A stretch of 64,000 nucleotides of DNA from Afifellaceae bacterium (GTDB lineage: Bacteria; Pseudomonadota; Alphaproteobacteria; Rhizobiales; Afifellaceae): assembly GCA_028284625.1 (NCBI GenBank), contig JANQRH010000013.1, forward strand, positions 124,001-188,000. Reading direction: 5' to 3'. Under the pieces are notes generated by a model. That model saw only the letters and a list, made by a program, of their open reading frames with translations, searched no databases and had not been told where the DNA came from. The first letter of the stretch is position 1. Each line of letters begins with the position of its first letter. Positions 43,520-52,200 of the stretch are shown piece after piece. The translations under genes were made by a program, and so were the position numbers.

Positions 43520-44903
43520 GTTCGCGCTATTGGCCACCGGAGCCCTTCTGGGCGCGCTGGCCGCCGGCAGCGCCGCACAATATGGCGGCATCGGTGGCGC
43601 CACCGCTGCGGCGACCGACACCTACCGGCAGCTCAACCTGTTTGGCGACGTATTTGAGCGCATCCGCGCCGACTACGTCGAGGAGCCGGTTGACGAGAAT
43701 TTGATCGAATCGGCCATCAACGGCATGCTGACCGGGCTCGATCCGCATTCCAGCTACCTCAACGCCAAAGACTATCAGGACATGCAGGTCCAGACCCGCG
43801 GCGAGTTCTTCGGGCTCGGCATTGAGGTCACGATGGAGAACGAGCTCATCAAGGTGATCTCGCCCATCGACGACACGCCGGCCGACAAGGCGGGCATCCT
43901 GTCCGGCGACCTGATCTCCTATCTCGACGACGAACCCGTCCGCGGTCTGTCACTGCGCGAGGCGGTGGAGAAGATGCGCGGGCCCGCGAATTCCTCCATC
44001 ACGCTGACTGTGATCCGCGAAGGCGAGGATGAGCCCCTGAAGATCACCGTGGTGCGCGACGTCATCCGCGTCCAGTCGGTGCGGCATCGCGTGGAGGACG
44101 ATATCGGCTATCTGCGCATCTCCTCCTTCAGCGAGCAGACCATGGAGGGATTGGAGAAGGCGATCGACAAGATCGAAGCGGCGGTTCCGGAAGACGATCT
44201 GAAGGGCTTCGTGCTCGACCTGCGCGGCAATCCCGGCGGTCTATTGGATCAGGCGGTGCTTGTCTCCGACGCCTTCCTGCAGCGCGGTGAGATTGTTTCC
44301 ACGCGCGGCCGCCACGCCAACGAGGTTCAACGCTTCAGCGCCCGCGGCGGCGACCTGGTCGAAGGCGCTCCGATTATCGTGCTGATCAATGGCGGCTCCG
44401 CGTCAGCGTCTGAGATCGTCGCCGGCGCCCTGCAGGATCATCGCCGTGCCACGCTGGTCGGCACACGCTCCTTCGGCAAAGGCTCGGTGCAGACCATCAT
44501 TCCGATTGGACGCAGCGGCGCCATCCGGCTCACCACGGCGCGCTATTACACGCCGTCGGGACGCTCCATCCAGGCCAAGGGCATCGACCCCGATATTGAG
44601 GTTCTGCCAAAGCTGCCGGAAGACCTGCAGGACTACGCGACCGTGAGCGAGGCGGAACTGCGTGGCCACCTTCTCGGCGAGGGTGAAGAAGCGCCGGCGG
44701 AGGAGCCTGTAGTCGGCGCCGCTGAAGAGGAAGGCGAGCCGGCAAGCGAAGAAAACGCCGAACCACCGAGCGGCGCGCTCGCTGCGTACGTGCCCGACGA
44801 TCCTGAGCTCGATGCGCAGCTGAACTACGCCTATGACCTTTTGCGCGGTGTTCAGGTGAACGCACGGTTCCCCGCAACTCCCGAGCAGGGTATACCTAAC
44901 TGA
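43509..44903 (+). CDS. ctpA: S41-family carboxy-terminal processing protease
   Basis: The 464-residue protein has a signal-like N terminus (RRFALLATGALLGALAAGSAA), a PDZ domain (about residues 85-165, GIEVTMENELIKVISPIDDT) and the tail-specific protease domain with the catalytic Ser in NGGSASASEIVAG and Lys in GTRSFGKGSVQT. A C-terminal acidic, Pro-rich tail precedes the end. It degrades or processes periplasmic proteins; EnvC-like and CtpA genes are a conserved pair. Start ATG 43509 overlaps the EnvC gene. Confidence 0.95.
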   Translation: MMRRFALLATGALLGALAAGSAAQYGGIGGATAAATDTYRQLNLFGDVFERIRADYVEEPVDENLIESAINGMLTGLDPHSSYLNAKDYQDMQVQTRGEFFGLGIEVTMENELIKVISPIDDTPADKAGILSGDLISYLDDEPVRGLSLREAVEKMRGPANSSITLTVIREGEDEPLKITVVRDVIRVQSVRHRVEDDIGYLRISSFSEQTMEGLEKAIDKIEAAVPEDDLKGFVLDLRGNPGGLLDQAVLVSDAFLQRGEIVSTRGRHANEVQRFSARGGDLVEGAPIIVLINGGSASASEIVAGALQDHRRATLVGTRSFGKGSVQTIIPIGRSGAIRLTTARYYTPSGRSIQAKGIDPDIEVLPKLPEDLQDYATVSEAELRGHLLGEGEEAPAEEPVVGAAEEEGEPASEENAEPPSGALAAYVPDDPELDAQLNYAYDLLRGVQVNARFPATPEQGIPN

Positions 44904-44967
44904 CGAATCACCGGCGCGGCTCAAGGCCGCGCCGCATCCGTCCGGTCGGTATCCTCCTCGGGGTTCG

Positions 44968-46053
44968 ATGGCGCTGAACGACCTCAACCAGCCCCTGCAC
45001 AAGAAGGCGCGCGAGCGTGCTGCGCGTCGTCGGCGCGCCATTGTTGCGCCTGCACTGATCGGCGCAGCTTTAGTCGTGGCGGTGGTCGCCGCATTCTGGA
45101 TCGCGGTGGTCGACGATCCGGAGGGCGGCCGCGCCGTGGCGGTGGCGTCGATTGAAGACGCCGTCCCAGAAGCGACCGGCAGCCTGGCGACTGAGGAAGG
45201 CGCCCCGCGCGCCCAGCCGGACGACGCTGCCACCGAACTTGCCGCGCTTCCAGCCATTCCGCCTGCCGTGGGCGCCGACCCGAGCTTGATGGAGCGAACC
45301 GGAACAGGGCCGCTGCCGCGCATTTCCCCGGACGGGCGCCGCCCGCGCGAGGTCTATGCGCGCCGCTCCGCCACCGTGCCGGAAGGTGTGCCGCGCGTTG
45401 TCATCGTGGTCGGTGGTCTGGGGCTCAGCCAAACGGCAACGCAGATCGCGATGGATACCTTGCCTGACGACATCACGCTGGCCTTCGCGCCCTACGGGTC
45501 AAGCCTGCAGCGCTGGGTCAGCAAGGCGCGGCAGGACTACCGCGAGGTGCTCCTGCAGATTCCGATGGAGCCCAACAATTATCCGCAAGAGAACCCGGGC
45601 GAGCATACGCTGATTGCCGCCGCTGGCGGCGCCAACCGCCAGAGCCTGCATTGGGTGCTGTCCCGCATGGCCGGGTATGCGGGAGTGATGAACCATATGG
45701 GCGCGCGGTTCACCGCAGAGGAGGAGGCTCTACTGCCGTTCCTCGGTGAGATTGGGGAGCGCGGCTTGTTCTTCCTGGACGATGGATCGTCGCCGCGAAG
45801 CCAGGCAGCGGCGGTCGGCGAAGCCCTGCGCGTCCCGGTGCTGACGGCCGACCGGACGCTCGACCGCAGCCGCGTTCAGTCCGACATCGAAGGCGAGTTG
45901 GCGGCGCTGGAGGTGATTGCGCGAACCCGCGGGCTGGCCGTGGGCGTGGCCTCCGCGTTCCCCACATCGGTGGAGACGATCGCGCGCTGGGCACGCGAAG
46001 CAGAGAGCCGTGGCATCTTCGTCGTGCCGGCGAGTGCTGCCCTCGATCCCTGA
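44968..46053 (+). CDS. Divergent polysaccharide deacetylase family protein
   Basis: A 361-residue protein with an N-terminal membrane helix (about residues 27-47), a low-complexity Ala/Pro/Glu linker, then the divergent polysaccharide deacetylase domain from about residue 145 ([33 protein letters not shown], and [14 protein letters not shown]). It acts in the periplasm on an unknown glycan or cell-wall polymer. It follows ctpA, as in many alphaproteobacteria, and precedes rppH. Confidence 0.9.
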   Translation: MALNDLNQPLHKKARERAARRRRAIVAPALIGAALVVAVVAAFWIAVVDDPEGGRAVAVASIEDAVPEATGSLATEEGAPRAQPDDAATELAALPAIPPAVGADPSLMERTGTGPLPRISPDGRRPREVYARRSATVPEGVPRVVIVVGGLGLSQTATQIAMDTLPDDITLAFAPYGSSLQRWVSKARQDYREVLLQIPMEPNNYPQENPGEHTLIAAAGGANRQSLHWVLSRMAGYAGVMNHMGARFTAEEEALLPFLGEIGERGLFFLDDGSSPRSQAAAVGEALRVPVLTADRTLDRSRVQSDIEGELAALEVIARTRGLAVGVASAFPTSVETIARWAREAESRGIFVVPASAALDP

Positions 46054-46054
46054 A

Positions 46055-46097
46055 GCACGATACGAAAAGCGGGCACCGGTCTTCGGACAAATCGTGC
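46055..46097. repeat. Palindromic intergenic repeat, copy B (diverged)
   Basis: GCACGAT (46055-46061) pairs with ATCGTGC (46091-46097) around CGAAAAGCGGGCACCGGTCT, a diverged version of the core of copies A and C. It lies between the deacetylase stop and the rppH start and may affect read-through. Confidence 0.7.
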
Positions 46098-46118
46098 GTC
46101 AAGGAAAAGACAGATCAC

Positions 46119-46646
46119 ATGGCCAAAGCCGATAGCCTCTATCGGCCCTGCGTCGGAATCGCGGTCTTCAACAGCCAGGGCCTGGTCTTTGTCGGCCGCC
46201 GACGCTTCAACGTAGAGGTCGCCGATGAAACGCATGCCTGGCAGATGCCGCAAGGCGGCATCGATTCTGGTGAAACGCCGCTTCAGGCGGCGCACCGTGA
46301 GCTTTACGAGGAAACCAATATTCGTTCCGTCGCGCTGTTGGGCGAGAACGAGGATTGGCTGGCATACGACATCCCCAAGCCGCTTGCCGGCTTTGCGTGG
46401 AAGGGCCGGTATCGCGGCCAAAAGCAGAAATGGATAGCCTTCCGCTTCTTAGGCGAAGATTCTGAGATCGACGTGGAACGCCCGGGCGGCGGTGCGCACA
46501 AGCCGGAGTTCGAGGCGTGGCGGTGGGAGCGCCTGGACCGCGTGGCGGACTTGATCGTGCCCTTCAAGCGTGAGGTCTATGGCGAAGTCGCCACAGCGTT
46601 TTCGCGCTTTGCGGTCCCGGCAGAGGCGGGCGCTGCCAAGCGCTGA
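46119..46646 (+). CDS. rppH: RNA pyrophosphohydrolase RppH
   Basis: The 175-residue protein begins [18 protein letters not shown] and carries the Nudix box [20 protein letters not shown] at residues about 46-65. The WQMPQGGI lead-in is the RppH type. It removes pyrophosphate from the 5' end of triphosphorylated RNA, starting mRNA decay. The start has AAGGAAAAG upstream. Confidence 0.97.
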   Translation: MAKADSLYRPCVGIAVFNSQGLVFVGRRRFNVEVADETHAWQMPQGGIDSGETPLQAAHRELYEETNIRSVALLGENEDWLAYDIPKPLAGFAWKGRYRGQKQKWIAFRFLGEDSEIDVERPGGGAHKPEFEAWRWERLDRVADLIVPFKREVYGEVATAFSRFAVPAEAGAAKR

Positions 46647-46651
46647 TCGTC

Positions 46652-47458
46652 TCAGTCGTTCAAGCCGGGGAAGTGCGGCGCCAAGAGGTCACGCATCTTT
46701 TCCCCGACCTGGCAATCGACCTTCTCGCCGCCGGAAATCGGCACGATGCGCCCCGCCGGCCGAGCGCTTACCTCCAGGATAAGCTTGCGCCGAATGGCGG
46801 TCGCGAACTCGCCGACGTCGCTGACCGGGAGCATGAACGACCCCGGCCCGCCGATCACACACTCCGCGTAGTAATTGTCCATCGCCGGAAAGATGGGCGA
46901 GGGGCGGATCAGGATGGGCAGGCCGTTGACGACAATCCCCTGCCGCACGACCGCGTCGCGCGCGAAATCGACCCGCGGGCCGGAATTGTTCGGCCCGTCG
47001 CCCGAGATGTCGATCGCCCGGCGGCTGCCGTCAAAGCCGTTATCCTCAAAAAGCGACGCGCCGAATGCCAGCGCGCCGGCAATCGACGTGCCGCGCGAAC
47101 TGGTGATGGGCTGAGCGTCGAGTTCCTGCGTAAAAGCTGACGCGGCCTCCGCGCCGTCGATCAGCCGCCAGGGCACGATGACCTTTTGAAGCCGGCCGCT
47201 CGACCACTCGACATAGGTGACGGCGATCCGCTGGTGATAGCCGGAAAGCACCGCCCGCACGAAATCCGGATGGCGGATGGCACGCTCATAGCCGGAGCGC
47301 TGCAGGTTGAACTCGCCGCGATCCATTGAGGCGGAGACGTCGACCGCGATGACCAGCTCAAGGTCGACCGCGATTTCTTGATGCTGCGCGGCGGCGCTGA
47401 TTGCTGAGAAACCCACCAGCGCTATCGCCATCACGGCTTGGCTCATACGATGCTTCAC
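46652..47458 (-). CDS. DUF1194 von Willebrand factor A-like protein
   Basis: A 268-residue secreted protein with a signal peptide (MAIALVGFSAISAAAQ) and a von Willebrand A-type fold: LELVIAVDVSASMDRGE contains the MIDAS DxSxS, with IDISGDGPNNSG as the second metal-binding loop. DUF1194 proteins are abundant in alphaproteobacteria and have no known function. It converges on rppH and is encoded before an M48 protease on the same strand. Confidence 0.9.
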   Translation of the reverse strand: MKHRMSQAVMAIALVGFSAISAAAQHQEIAVDLELVIAVDVSASMDRGEFNLQRSGYERAIRHPDFVRAVLSGYHQRIAVTYVEWSSGRLQKVIVPWRLIDGAEAASAFTQELDAQPITSSRGTSIAGALAFGASLFEDNGFDGSRRAIDISGDGPNNSGPRVDFARDAVVRQGIVVNGLPILIRPSPIFPAMDNYYAECVIGGPGSFMLPVSDVGEFATAIRRKLILEVSARPAGRIVPISGGEKVDCQVGEKMRDLLAPHFPGLND

Positions 47459-47509
47459 CGCACGATCCTCGCCGTGTTTGGAAGGCGGTGCAAGCCGCCG
47501 GCTTGGGCG

Positions 47510-48949
47510 TCAGTCGATGACCACCTTGACGAGCTGCCCGGCCGACAGGGATGCGCCGGGCTCAAGCCCATTGAGGAGCCGGAAGAGCTGCAGCTTGCGC
47601 TCAGTGCCCTGCATCCGCACGGCCAGATCGCCGACGGTCTCGCCGTCGCGCACCGCGATCACGTCTATCCTCAGCGGCCGCAGGCGCGCCACTTCCGTCG
47701 GCGCCATGCGACGGAACGAGGCGAGCGTGAAATCCAGCGCGGCCTGAATGGCGGCGCCATTGCTCCGGTCGGCGTAGATGACCCGATACATGCTGCCGCC
47801 AACGCGCACGACGCCGATGCGGAAGACCCAGTCGCCGGCTTCCGCCTCGGCCGTCGCAACCGGCAGGCCGTCGAGCTCCCGCGTCCTGATGGAGCCGGGC
47901 ACGAGCCCGTTGATCCAGCCGGAGGCGAGGTAGGTCGCCGGCTCCGTGCCGGTGTCGACGGTCACGCCGTCAAAACGCATGGCGGTATCCTGGCCAGCGG
48001 CGGCGAGCACGGCTTCCTTGGTGTTCTCCAGTCGGAATTGTGGCGGCACCTGGAAGCTGATCGCCAGGCGCGGATGCAGGAACTCACGGCCGCGCACGAA
48101 GCCCTCCGAGGGATCGTCGCCGAAGACCATGCCGTCGAGCGCCCTGAGATAGCGGCCGTCCGACCGCTCGCCGACGCCGGGCGCACCGAACTGTCGGGCC
48201 ACGACCAACGCGAGGTCGCGCCGCTCCTTGGCGGCCGGGTGGGACGCGAGAAAGCTCGCCGCGTCGTCGCGGTTGCCCACCGCGGAGCGGAACGCCGCGT
48301 AGGCCTCCAGCTTGTCGAGGAAGCGCGACGCGGCAAAGGGGTCGAACCCGGCGCGGCCGGCAATGGTGATGCCGATCTTATCAGCCTCAATCTCCTGGTT
48401 GCGCGAGAACGTCGCCAGCGTCAGCCGCGAGCCGGCGCGCGCGGACTGACTCTCCCGCGGGTCGCTCAGAACTTCCGCGGCAACGCGCTCCACAATGTCG
48501 GCCTGCTGCACGACCTTGGAGCGTTCGATGGCGTGGTTGAGCAGCACATGCGCGATCTCGTGCGAGATCACCGCCGCCAATTCCGAGGGATCGTCCGTGA
48601 GGGCGATCAGGCCGCGTGTCACGTAGAGATAGCCGCCGGGAAGCGCGAAGGCGTTGGCGACCGGCGAGTTGAGGATGGTGATCTTGTAGCGGCGGGAGGG
48701 GTCGTCTGAAGCCGCGACAAGGCGGGCCACGACCCGTGCCACCGCCGCCTCCACATCGCGATCGGAATAGATGCCGCCATATTCCGCCACGACCCGTGGG
48801 TCTTCGCGCGCACCGATCGCCTCCTCCGCCGCGCTCGGCGTGCGCGGCGCAACGACAGCCACGGGGTCGACGCGCGGTGCGGACGGCCCCATGAGCTGAC
48901 ACCCGGCAAGGAGCGTGCCGGCCAGGAGAACAGCAACGTTGCGGTGCAT
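47510..48949 (-). CDS. M48-family metalloprotease lipoprotein
   Basis: The 479-residue protein starts with a lipobox (VAVLLAGTLLAGCQLM), then the M48 domain with ISHEIAHVL (HExxH, zinc ligands and catalytic Glu) near residue 130 and the third ligand in RNQEIEADKIG. The C-terminal end (IAVRDGETVGDLAVRMQG) is LysM-like, suggesting peptidoglycan contact. Related to the BepA/YfgC quality-control proteases of the outer membrane. ATG 48949 is selected because it begins the signal peptide. Confidence 0.92.
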   Translation of the reverse strand: MHRNVAVLLAGTLLAGCQLMGPSAPRVDPVAVVAPRTPSAAEEAIGAREDPRVVAEYGGIYSDRDVEAAVARVVARLVAASDDPSRRYKITILNSPVANAFALPGGYLYVTRGLIALTDDPSELAAVISHEIAHVLLNHAIERSKVVQQADIVERVAAEVLSDPRESQSARAGSRLTLATFSRNQEIEADKIGITIAGRAGFDPFAASRFLDKLEAYAAFRSAVGNRDDAASFLASHPAAKERRDLALVVARQFGAPGVGERSDGRYLRALDGMVFGDDPSEGFVRGREFLHPRLAISFQVPPQFRLENTKEAVLAAAGQDTAMRFDGVTVDTGTEPATYLASGWINGLVPGSIRTRELDGLPVATAEAEAGDWVFRIGVVRVGGSMYRVIYADRSNGAAIQAALDFTLASFRRMAPTEVARLRPLRIDVIAVRDGETVGDLAVRMQGTERKLQLFRLLNGLEPGASLSAGQLVKVVID

Positions 48950-48981
48950 GGGGCTCCCATTGCGCCGCTTCGGCGGCAAAA

Positions 48982-49794
48982 TCAAGGCGTGGCCTCCCGT
49001 TCCGCCTCGTCCGCGCCCAGGACTTCAAGCTGCATCACCGAGCGGACCGCAATCATCGGCCCGGACTTCTCCTCAACATAACCCCGCACTCTGACTTTTT
49101 GACCGGCGAGAGCAGCAAGCGCCGCCTCACCCCCAAAATGGCGATCGCGATCGGCGCGCGCAATCTCCACTGTAACGTCCCGCGACCAAGTCGTCCCAAA
49201 GTTGAGATAGGTGCGCGTGGTGCGATTCCCGACCGACAGGATTGTGCTTTCAAAGATCGCGAAGCTCCCGACTGAGTCGCCGAGTTCCTCTGGCGTGGCC
49301 GCCGGAAGCCGCGTCTGTGCCCAATATCCCTTAGCGGCCTCGCGCGCCTTCTCCTCAGCCGCCAGGATGTGTGCGAAGCAGGGGATCGGGTCGCCGCCGG
49401 CAAAGGCGATTGCCAGGCCCGCTTCGGCAAGCCGCTCCTGTAGCAGCACGCCCCCAAAGGCAATCAACGCCGGCAGCCGTCCGTAGCGGTCGGCTTTGTC
49501 GGTGATCAGTCGGACGGCGAGGCCGCCGTTCATCACAAGCCGCTCGACGCGCTGCCGCAGCGCAGCCTCAGCCTCCGTGAGGTTCGGCCGCAGCAGATCG
49601 AAGGGCTCAACCCCGGTGAGCCGCAATGTCCGCCCATCGGATAGCGTGATTGAACGCGCATCCGGCACTTCGGCGGCAATCGCCTCCGTCGCACCTTCCA
49701 GGCACGCCTCGGCGGCGAGCGTGGGGCCACCGGCCACCGCCAGGAACAGCGCGGCAATCGTTCGTAGTCGACGGCTCGGGCCCGATCTGCTCAC
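48982..49794 (-). CDS. Staphylococcal nuclease-like (thermonuclease) family protein
   Basis: A 270-residue exported protein (hydrophobic segment TIAALFLAVAGGPTLAAEA) with a nuclease-like OB fold: TLSDGRTLRLTGVEPFDLLRP and ADRYGRLPALI, the latter carrying the conserved D-R-Y-G-R. The expected first Arg of the nuclease active site (RLxGIDxPE) is RLTGVEPFD, so an acidic ligand may be missing and catalysis is uncertain. The start is a GTG at 49794. It lies 32 bases upstream of the M48 gene on the same strand. Confidence 0.82.
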   Translation of the reverse strand: MSRSGPSRRLRTIAALFLAVAGGPTLAAEACLEGATEAIAAEVPDARSITLSDGRTLRLTGVEPFDLLRPNLTEAEAALRQRVERLVMNGGLAVRLITDKADRYGRLPALIAFGGVLLQERLAEAGLAIAFAGGDPIPCFAHILAAEEKAREAAKGYWAQTRLPAATPEELGDSVGSFAIFESTILSVGNRTTRTYLNFGTTWSRDVTVEIARADRDRHFGGEAALAALAGQKVRVRGYVEEKSGPMIAVRSVMQLEVLGADEAEREATP

Positions 49795-49818
49795 GTTCAG
49801 CCCCCAGGCTGTGGGCTA

Positions 49819-49915
49819 GGGCATGATCCCGAAAAGTGGGAACCGGTTTTCGGTTAAGATCATGCTCCAGCAAAGACAAAGAACCTCCATTCCGATTCAA
49901 TCAGAATGGACTAGG
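49819..49915. repeat. Palindromic intergenic repeat, copy C
   Basis: It matches copy A (29231-29323) in reverse orientation: GCATGATCCCGAAAAGTGGG, then AACCGGTTTTCGG and GATCATGCTCC, with the shared flank CTCCATTCCGATT. It lies between the nuclease-like gene start and the SnoaL-like gene end. Confidence 0.85.
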
Positions 49916-50918
49916 CTCTAACCTCCATCTTTGCCGCACGCTCAAGCAGGTCAATTCCCATCTGGCGGAAGAGGTCGAGATAATCGAGCGCCACCCAGTT
50001 TTCCATGATCTTGCCGTCGGCGCAGCGATAGAAATCCATGACCCGCAGCGTCAGATTCTTGCCGGTGGCCGCAACACCTAGATAATCGCCCCTATGCGTC
50101 ATGGTCATCGACGGCCAGCCGCCGAAAGCGGCATAGTCGCCGTCGCCGATATGGCAGAAATGGTTGCCGCCCTTACGGTCCGGGAACGCCCGCAGGAACG
50201 GCACGCGGTGGTCCTTCTCAAAGCCCTCCCAGCGATAATTGGCCCCGATGCCGGCCGGCCCGTACCACAGCATGTCGTCGTGCCAGTAGCCGCCTTCGCC
50301 CGTCTGCCGTTTCGATTGGAATGTCTGCGGATCGTATTCGTGGAGGTGGCCGATCATGCCCTCAACGACGTCGAGCGAAGCAGCACCGCGCTCGCGATTG
50401 CCGGGCAGCACGCCGTCATGCGTCGCCGGGCCAGGAAACAGCATCTCCGTGCCGAGCATGCGTGGCAGCGGAAAACGGACGACCTGACGCAGCAGGTCCA
50501 GGAAGTCGATGATGAGCTTCGCCTCGGCGATGCGCCCGTCCTCGATTCTGTAAAACTCCGCGGAGCGAAGAAAGACTAGGCGATTGTTCGGCGCGATGCC
50601 GACCAGCGGCGCGGCGAAGTTGCCGACATAATGTGCCACCGACGCGACCCATTCGCCGCCGGAGGCGAAGTGATCCGTGCCGCCAATAAAGATCTCATCG
50701 CGTCGGCGGATGTGCCGAAGCGCCTGCCGGAGTGGGTCGATCAACCCGTCGCGCACGGCGCCGCGGCCGGTGAGGCGGTCGATGGGATGCGCAACGTCCC
50801 ACACCGTGTCCGGCGTGAGACCGTCCTCCATGACCGCGCCGATTCTCTCGTCGGGTGCGCTGATGAGCCGGTTCAGGAAGCTGTGGGTTGAGGCGCGATA
50901 ATCTGTGGTTTCGGTCAT
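49911..50918 (-). CDS. NTF2/SnoaL-like double-domain protein, LacI regulon
   Basis: The 335-residue protein contains two NTF2/SnoaL-like halves; the second has WHDDMLWYGPAGIGANYRWE and FHRAFPDR-like text (FLRAFPDRKGGNHF), then LRVMDFYRCADGKIMENWVALD, the typical SnoaL C-terminal strand pair. It shares these motifs with the protein at 57595-58644, so the two are homologs. NTF2-fold proteins are isomerases, dehydratases or cyclases on small cyclic compounds. It is divergent from the ABC operon with two operator copies between. Confidence 0.88.
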   Translation of the reverse strand: MTETTDYRASTHSFLNRLISAPDERIGAVMEDGLTPDTVWDVAHPIDRLTGRGAVRDGLIDPLRQALRHIRRRDEIFIGGTDHFASGGEWVASVAHYVGNFAAPLVGIAPNNRLVFLRSAEFYRIEDGRIAEAKLIIDFLDLLRQVVRFPLPRMLGTEMLFPGPATHDGVLPGNRERGAASLDVVEGMIGHLHEYDPQTFQSKRQTGEGGYWHDDMLWYGPAGIGANYRWEGFEKDHRVPFLRAFPDRKGGNHFCHIGDGDYAAFGGWPSMTMTHRGDYLGVAATGKNLTLRVMDFYRCADGKIMENWVALDYLDLFRQMGIDLLERAAKMEVRA

Positions 50919-50929
50919 TGTGCGGATTT

Positions 50930-50945
50930 TTGCATACGCTTGCAA
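50930..50945. promoter_or_regulatory. LacI-type operator O1
   Basis: TTGCATACGCTTGCAA, 16 bases, near-palindromic, 12 bases upstream of the SnoaL-like gene start (50918). It is the reverse complement of O2 and matches the perfect palindrome at 55717-55732 except for one base on one half. Binding by the LacI protein at 59409-60440 is inferred. Confidence 0.75.
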
Positions 50946-50984
50946 AAAATGCTTGCCAAATTGCCGCAGGCGCGTCTAGAGTTT

Positions 50985-51000
50985 TTGCAAGCGTATGCAA
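50985..51000. promoter_or_regulatory. LacI-type operator O2
   Basis: TTGCAAGCGTATGCAA lies 36 bases upstream of the ABC ATPase start. It is the exact reverse complement of O1, with centres 55 bases apart, a spacing that could allow looping or independent control of the divergent genes. Confidence 0.75.
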
Positions 51001-51036
51001 AAAACGCTGGGTCCGACCTGTCCGGGAGAGGGACCG

Positions 51037-52092
51037 ATGGCCGAAATACAGCTTCGCAATGTGTCGAAGAGGTGGGGAGCCTTCGTCGGGGTCGACAATT
51101 TCGACCTGTCAATCGCCGATCGCGAGTTCCTGGTGCTTCTCGGCCCTTCCGGCTGCGGCAAGACGACGACGATGCGCATGATCGCTGGCCTGGAGGAGGC
51201 AAGCGATGGCGAGATCGTCATTGGCGACCGCGTCGTCAACGATCTTGAGCCGAAGGATCGCGACGTGGCCATGGTCTTCCAGTCCTACGGCCTTTATCCC
51301 AACATGAACGTCTACGAGAACATCCGCTTTCCGCTGAAGGTGCGGAAGGTGGATCGCTCCACGCATGACGAGCGCGTGCGCCGCGCCGCCGAAATGGTGG
51401 AGCTGACCGACTTTCTGCACCGCAAGCCGGCGGAACTGTCGGGCGGCCAGCGCCAGCGCGTTGCATTGGCCCGCGCAATCGTGCGCGAGCCGACCGTGTT
51501 CTTGATGGACGAGCCGCTGTCCAATCTGGACGCCAAGCTTCGTGTTTCGACCCGCGCGCAGATCAAGAACTTGCAGCATGAATTGAAGGTCACGACGATC
51601 TACGTGACCCACGACCAGATTGAAGCGATGACACTCGCCGACCGCGTCGTCGTGATGGATCGCGGCGTCGTTCAGCAGGTCGGCTCACCCACTGAAATCT
51701 ACGACCGCCCCGCCAATACGTTCGTTGCCGGATTCATCGGCTCGCCCGCCATGAACTTGATGGACGGTGTGCTGGAGCGCGGCACGTTCGTCGGCAAGAA
51801 CGTCAACATCACCGGACTTGCCGGCCCCGACGGCCCGGTCAAGCTGGGCTTCCGCGCCGAAGACGCCGTCGTCTCCGACACCGGAAGCAGTGCCATCACC
51901 GCACCGATCTACACGCTGGAACTCCTCGGCGACGCCAACATGATCACCGTGCGCGCCGGCGGCGCCATGGTCTCTGTGAAGGCCGCCAAGGATTACCACG
52001 CGGAGATCGGCGACGTGGTGTCGATCGATGTGCCGCGCGCCATTTGCCATTTGTTTGACAGCCAGTCCGGCCGTCGGATCGAGGCTTTCTGA
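51037..52092 (+). CDS. ABC transporter ATP-binding protein, UgpC/MsmK type
   Basis: A 351-residue sugar-type ATPase: Walker A GPSGCGKTTTMRM near residue 37, QSYGLYPNMNVYENI, signature LSGGQRQRVALARA, Walker B VFLMDEPLSNLDAKLRV, and a C-terminal TOBE/MalK-type regulatory domain (NITGLAGPDGPVKLGFRAED). It energises import of a carbohydrate or polyol. Start ATG 51037 has GGAGAGGG upstream. It heads the operon 51037-55662 behind operator O2. Confidence 0.93.
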   Translation: MAEIQLRNVSKRWGAFVGVDNFDLSIADREFLVLLGPSGCGKTTTMRMIAGLEEASDGEIVIGDRVVNDLEPKDRDVAMVFQSYGLYPNMNVYENIRFPLKVRKVDRSTHDERVRRAAEMVELTDFLHRKPAELSGGQRQRVALARAIVREPTVFLMDEPLSNLDAKLRVSTRAQIKNLQHELKVTTIYVTHDQIEAMTLADRVVVMDRGVVQQVGSPTEIYDRPANTFVAGFIGSPAMNLMDGVLERGTFVGKNVNITGLAGPDGPVKLGFRAEDAVVSDTGSSAITAPIYTLELLGDANMITVRAGGAMVSVKAAKDYHAEIGDVVSIDVPRAICHLFDSQSGRRIEAF

Positions 52093-52200
52093 ATGCGTGC
52101 CGGATCAACCGGATCACTGCGTCGCGCCGAACTCAGCGCGACCAACATGGCGGCCGTGGCTCGTCGCTCGCCGCTCCGACCAAAAGGGAGACCGTTTAAA

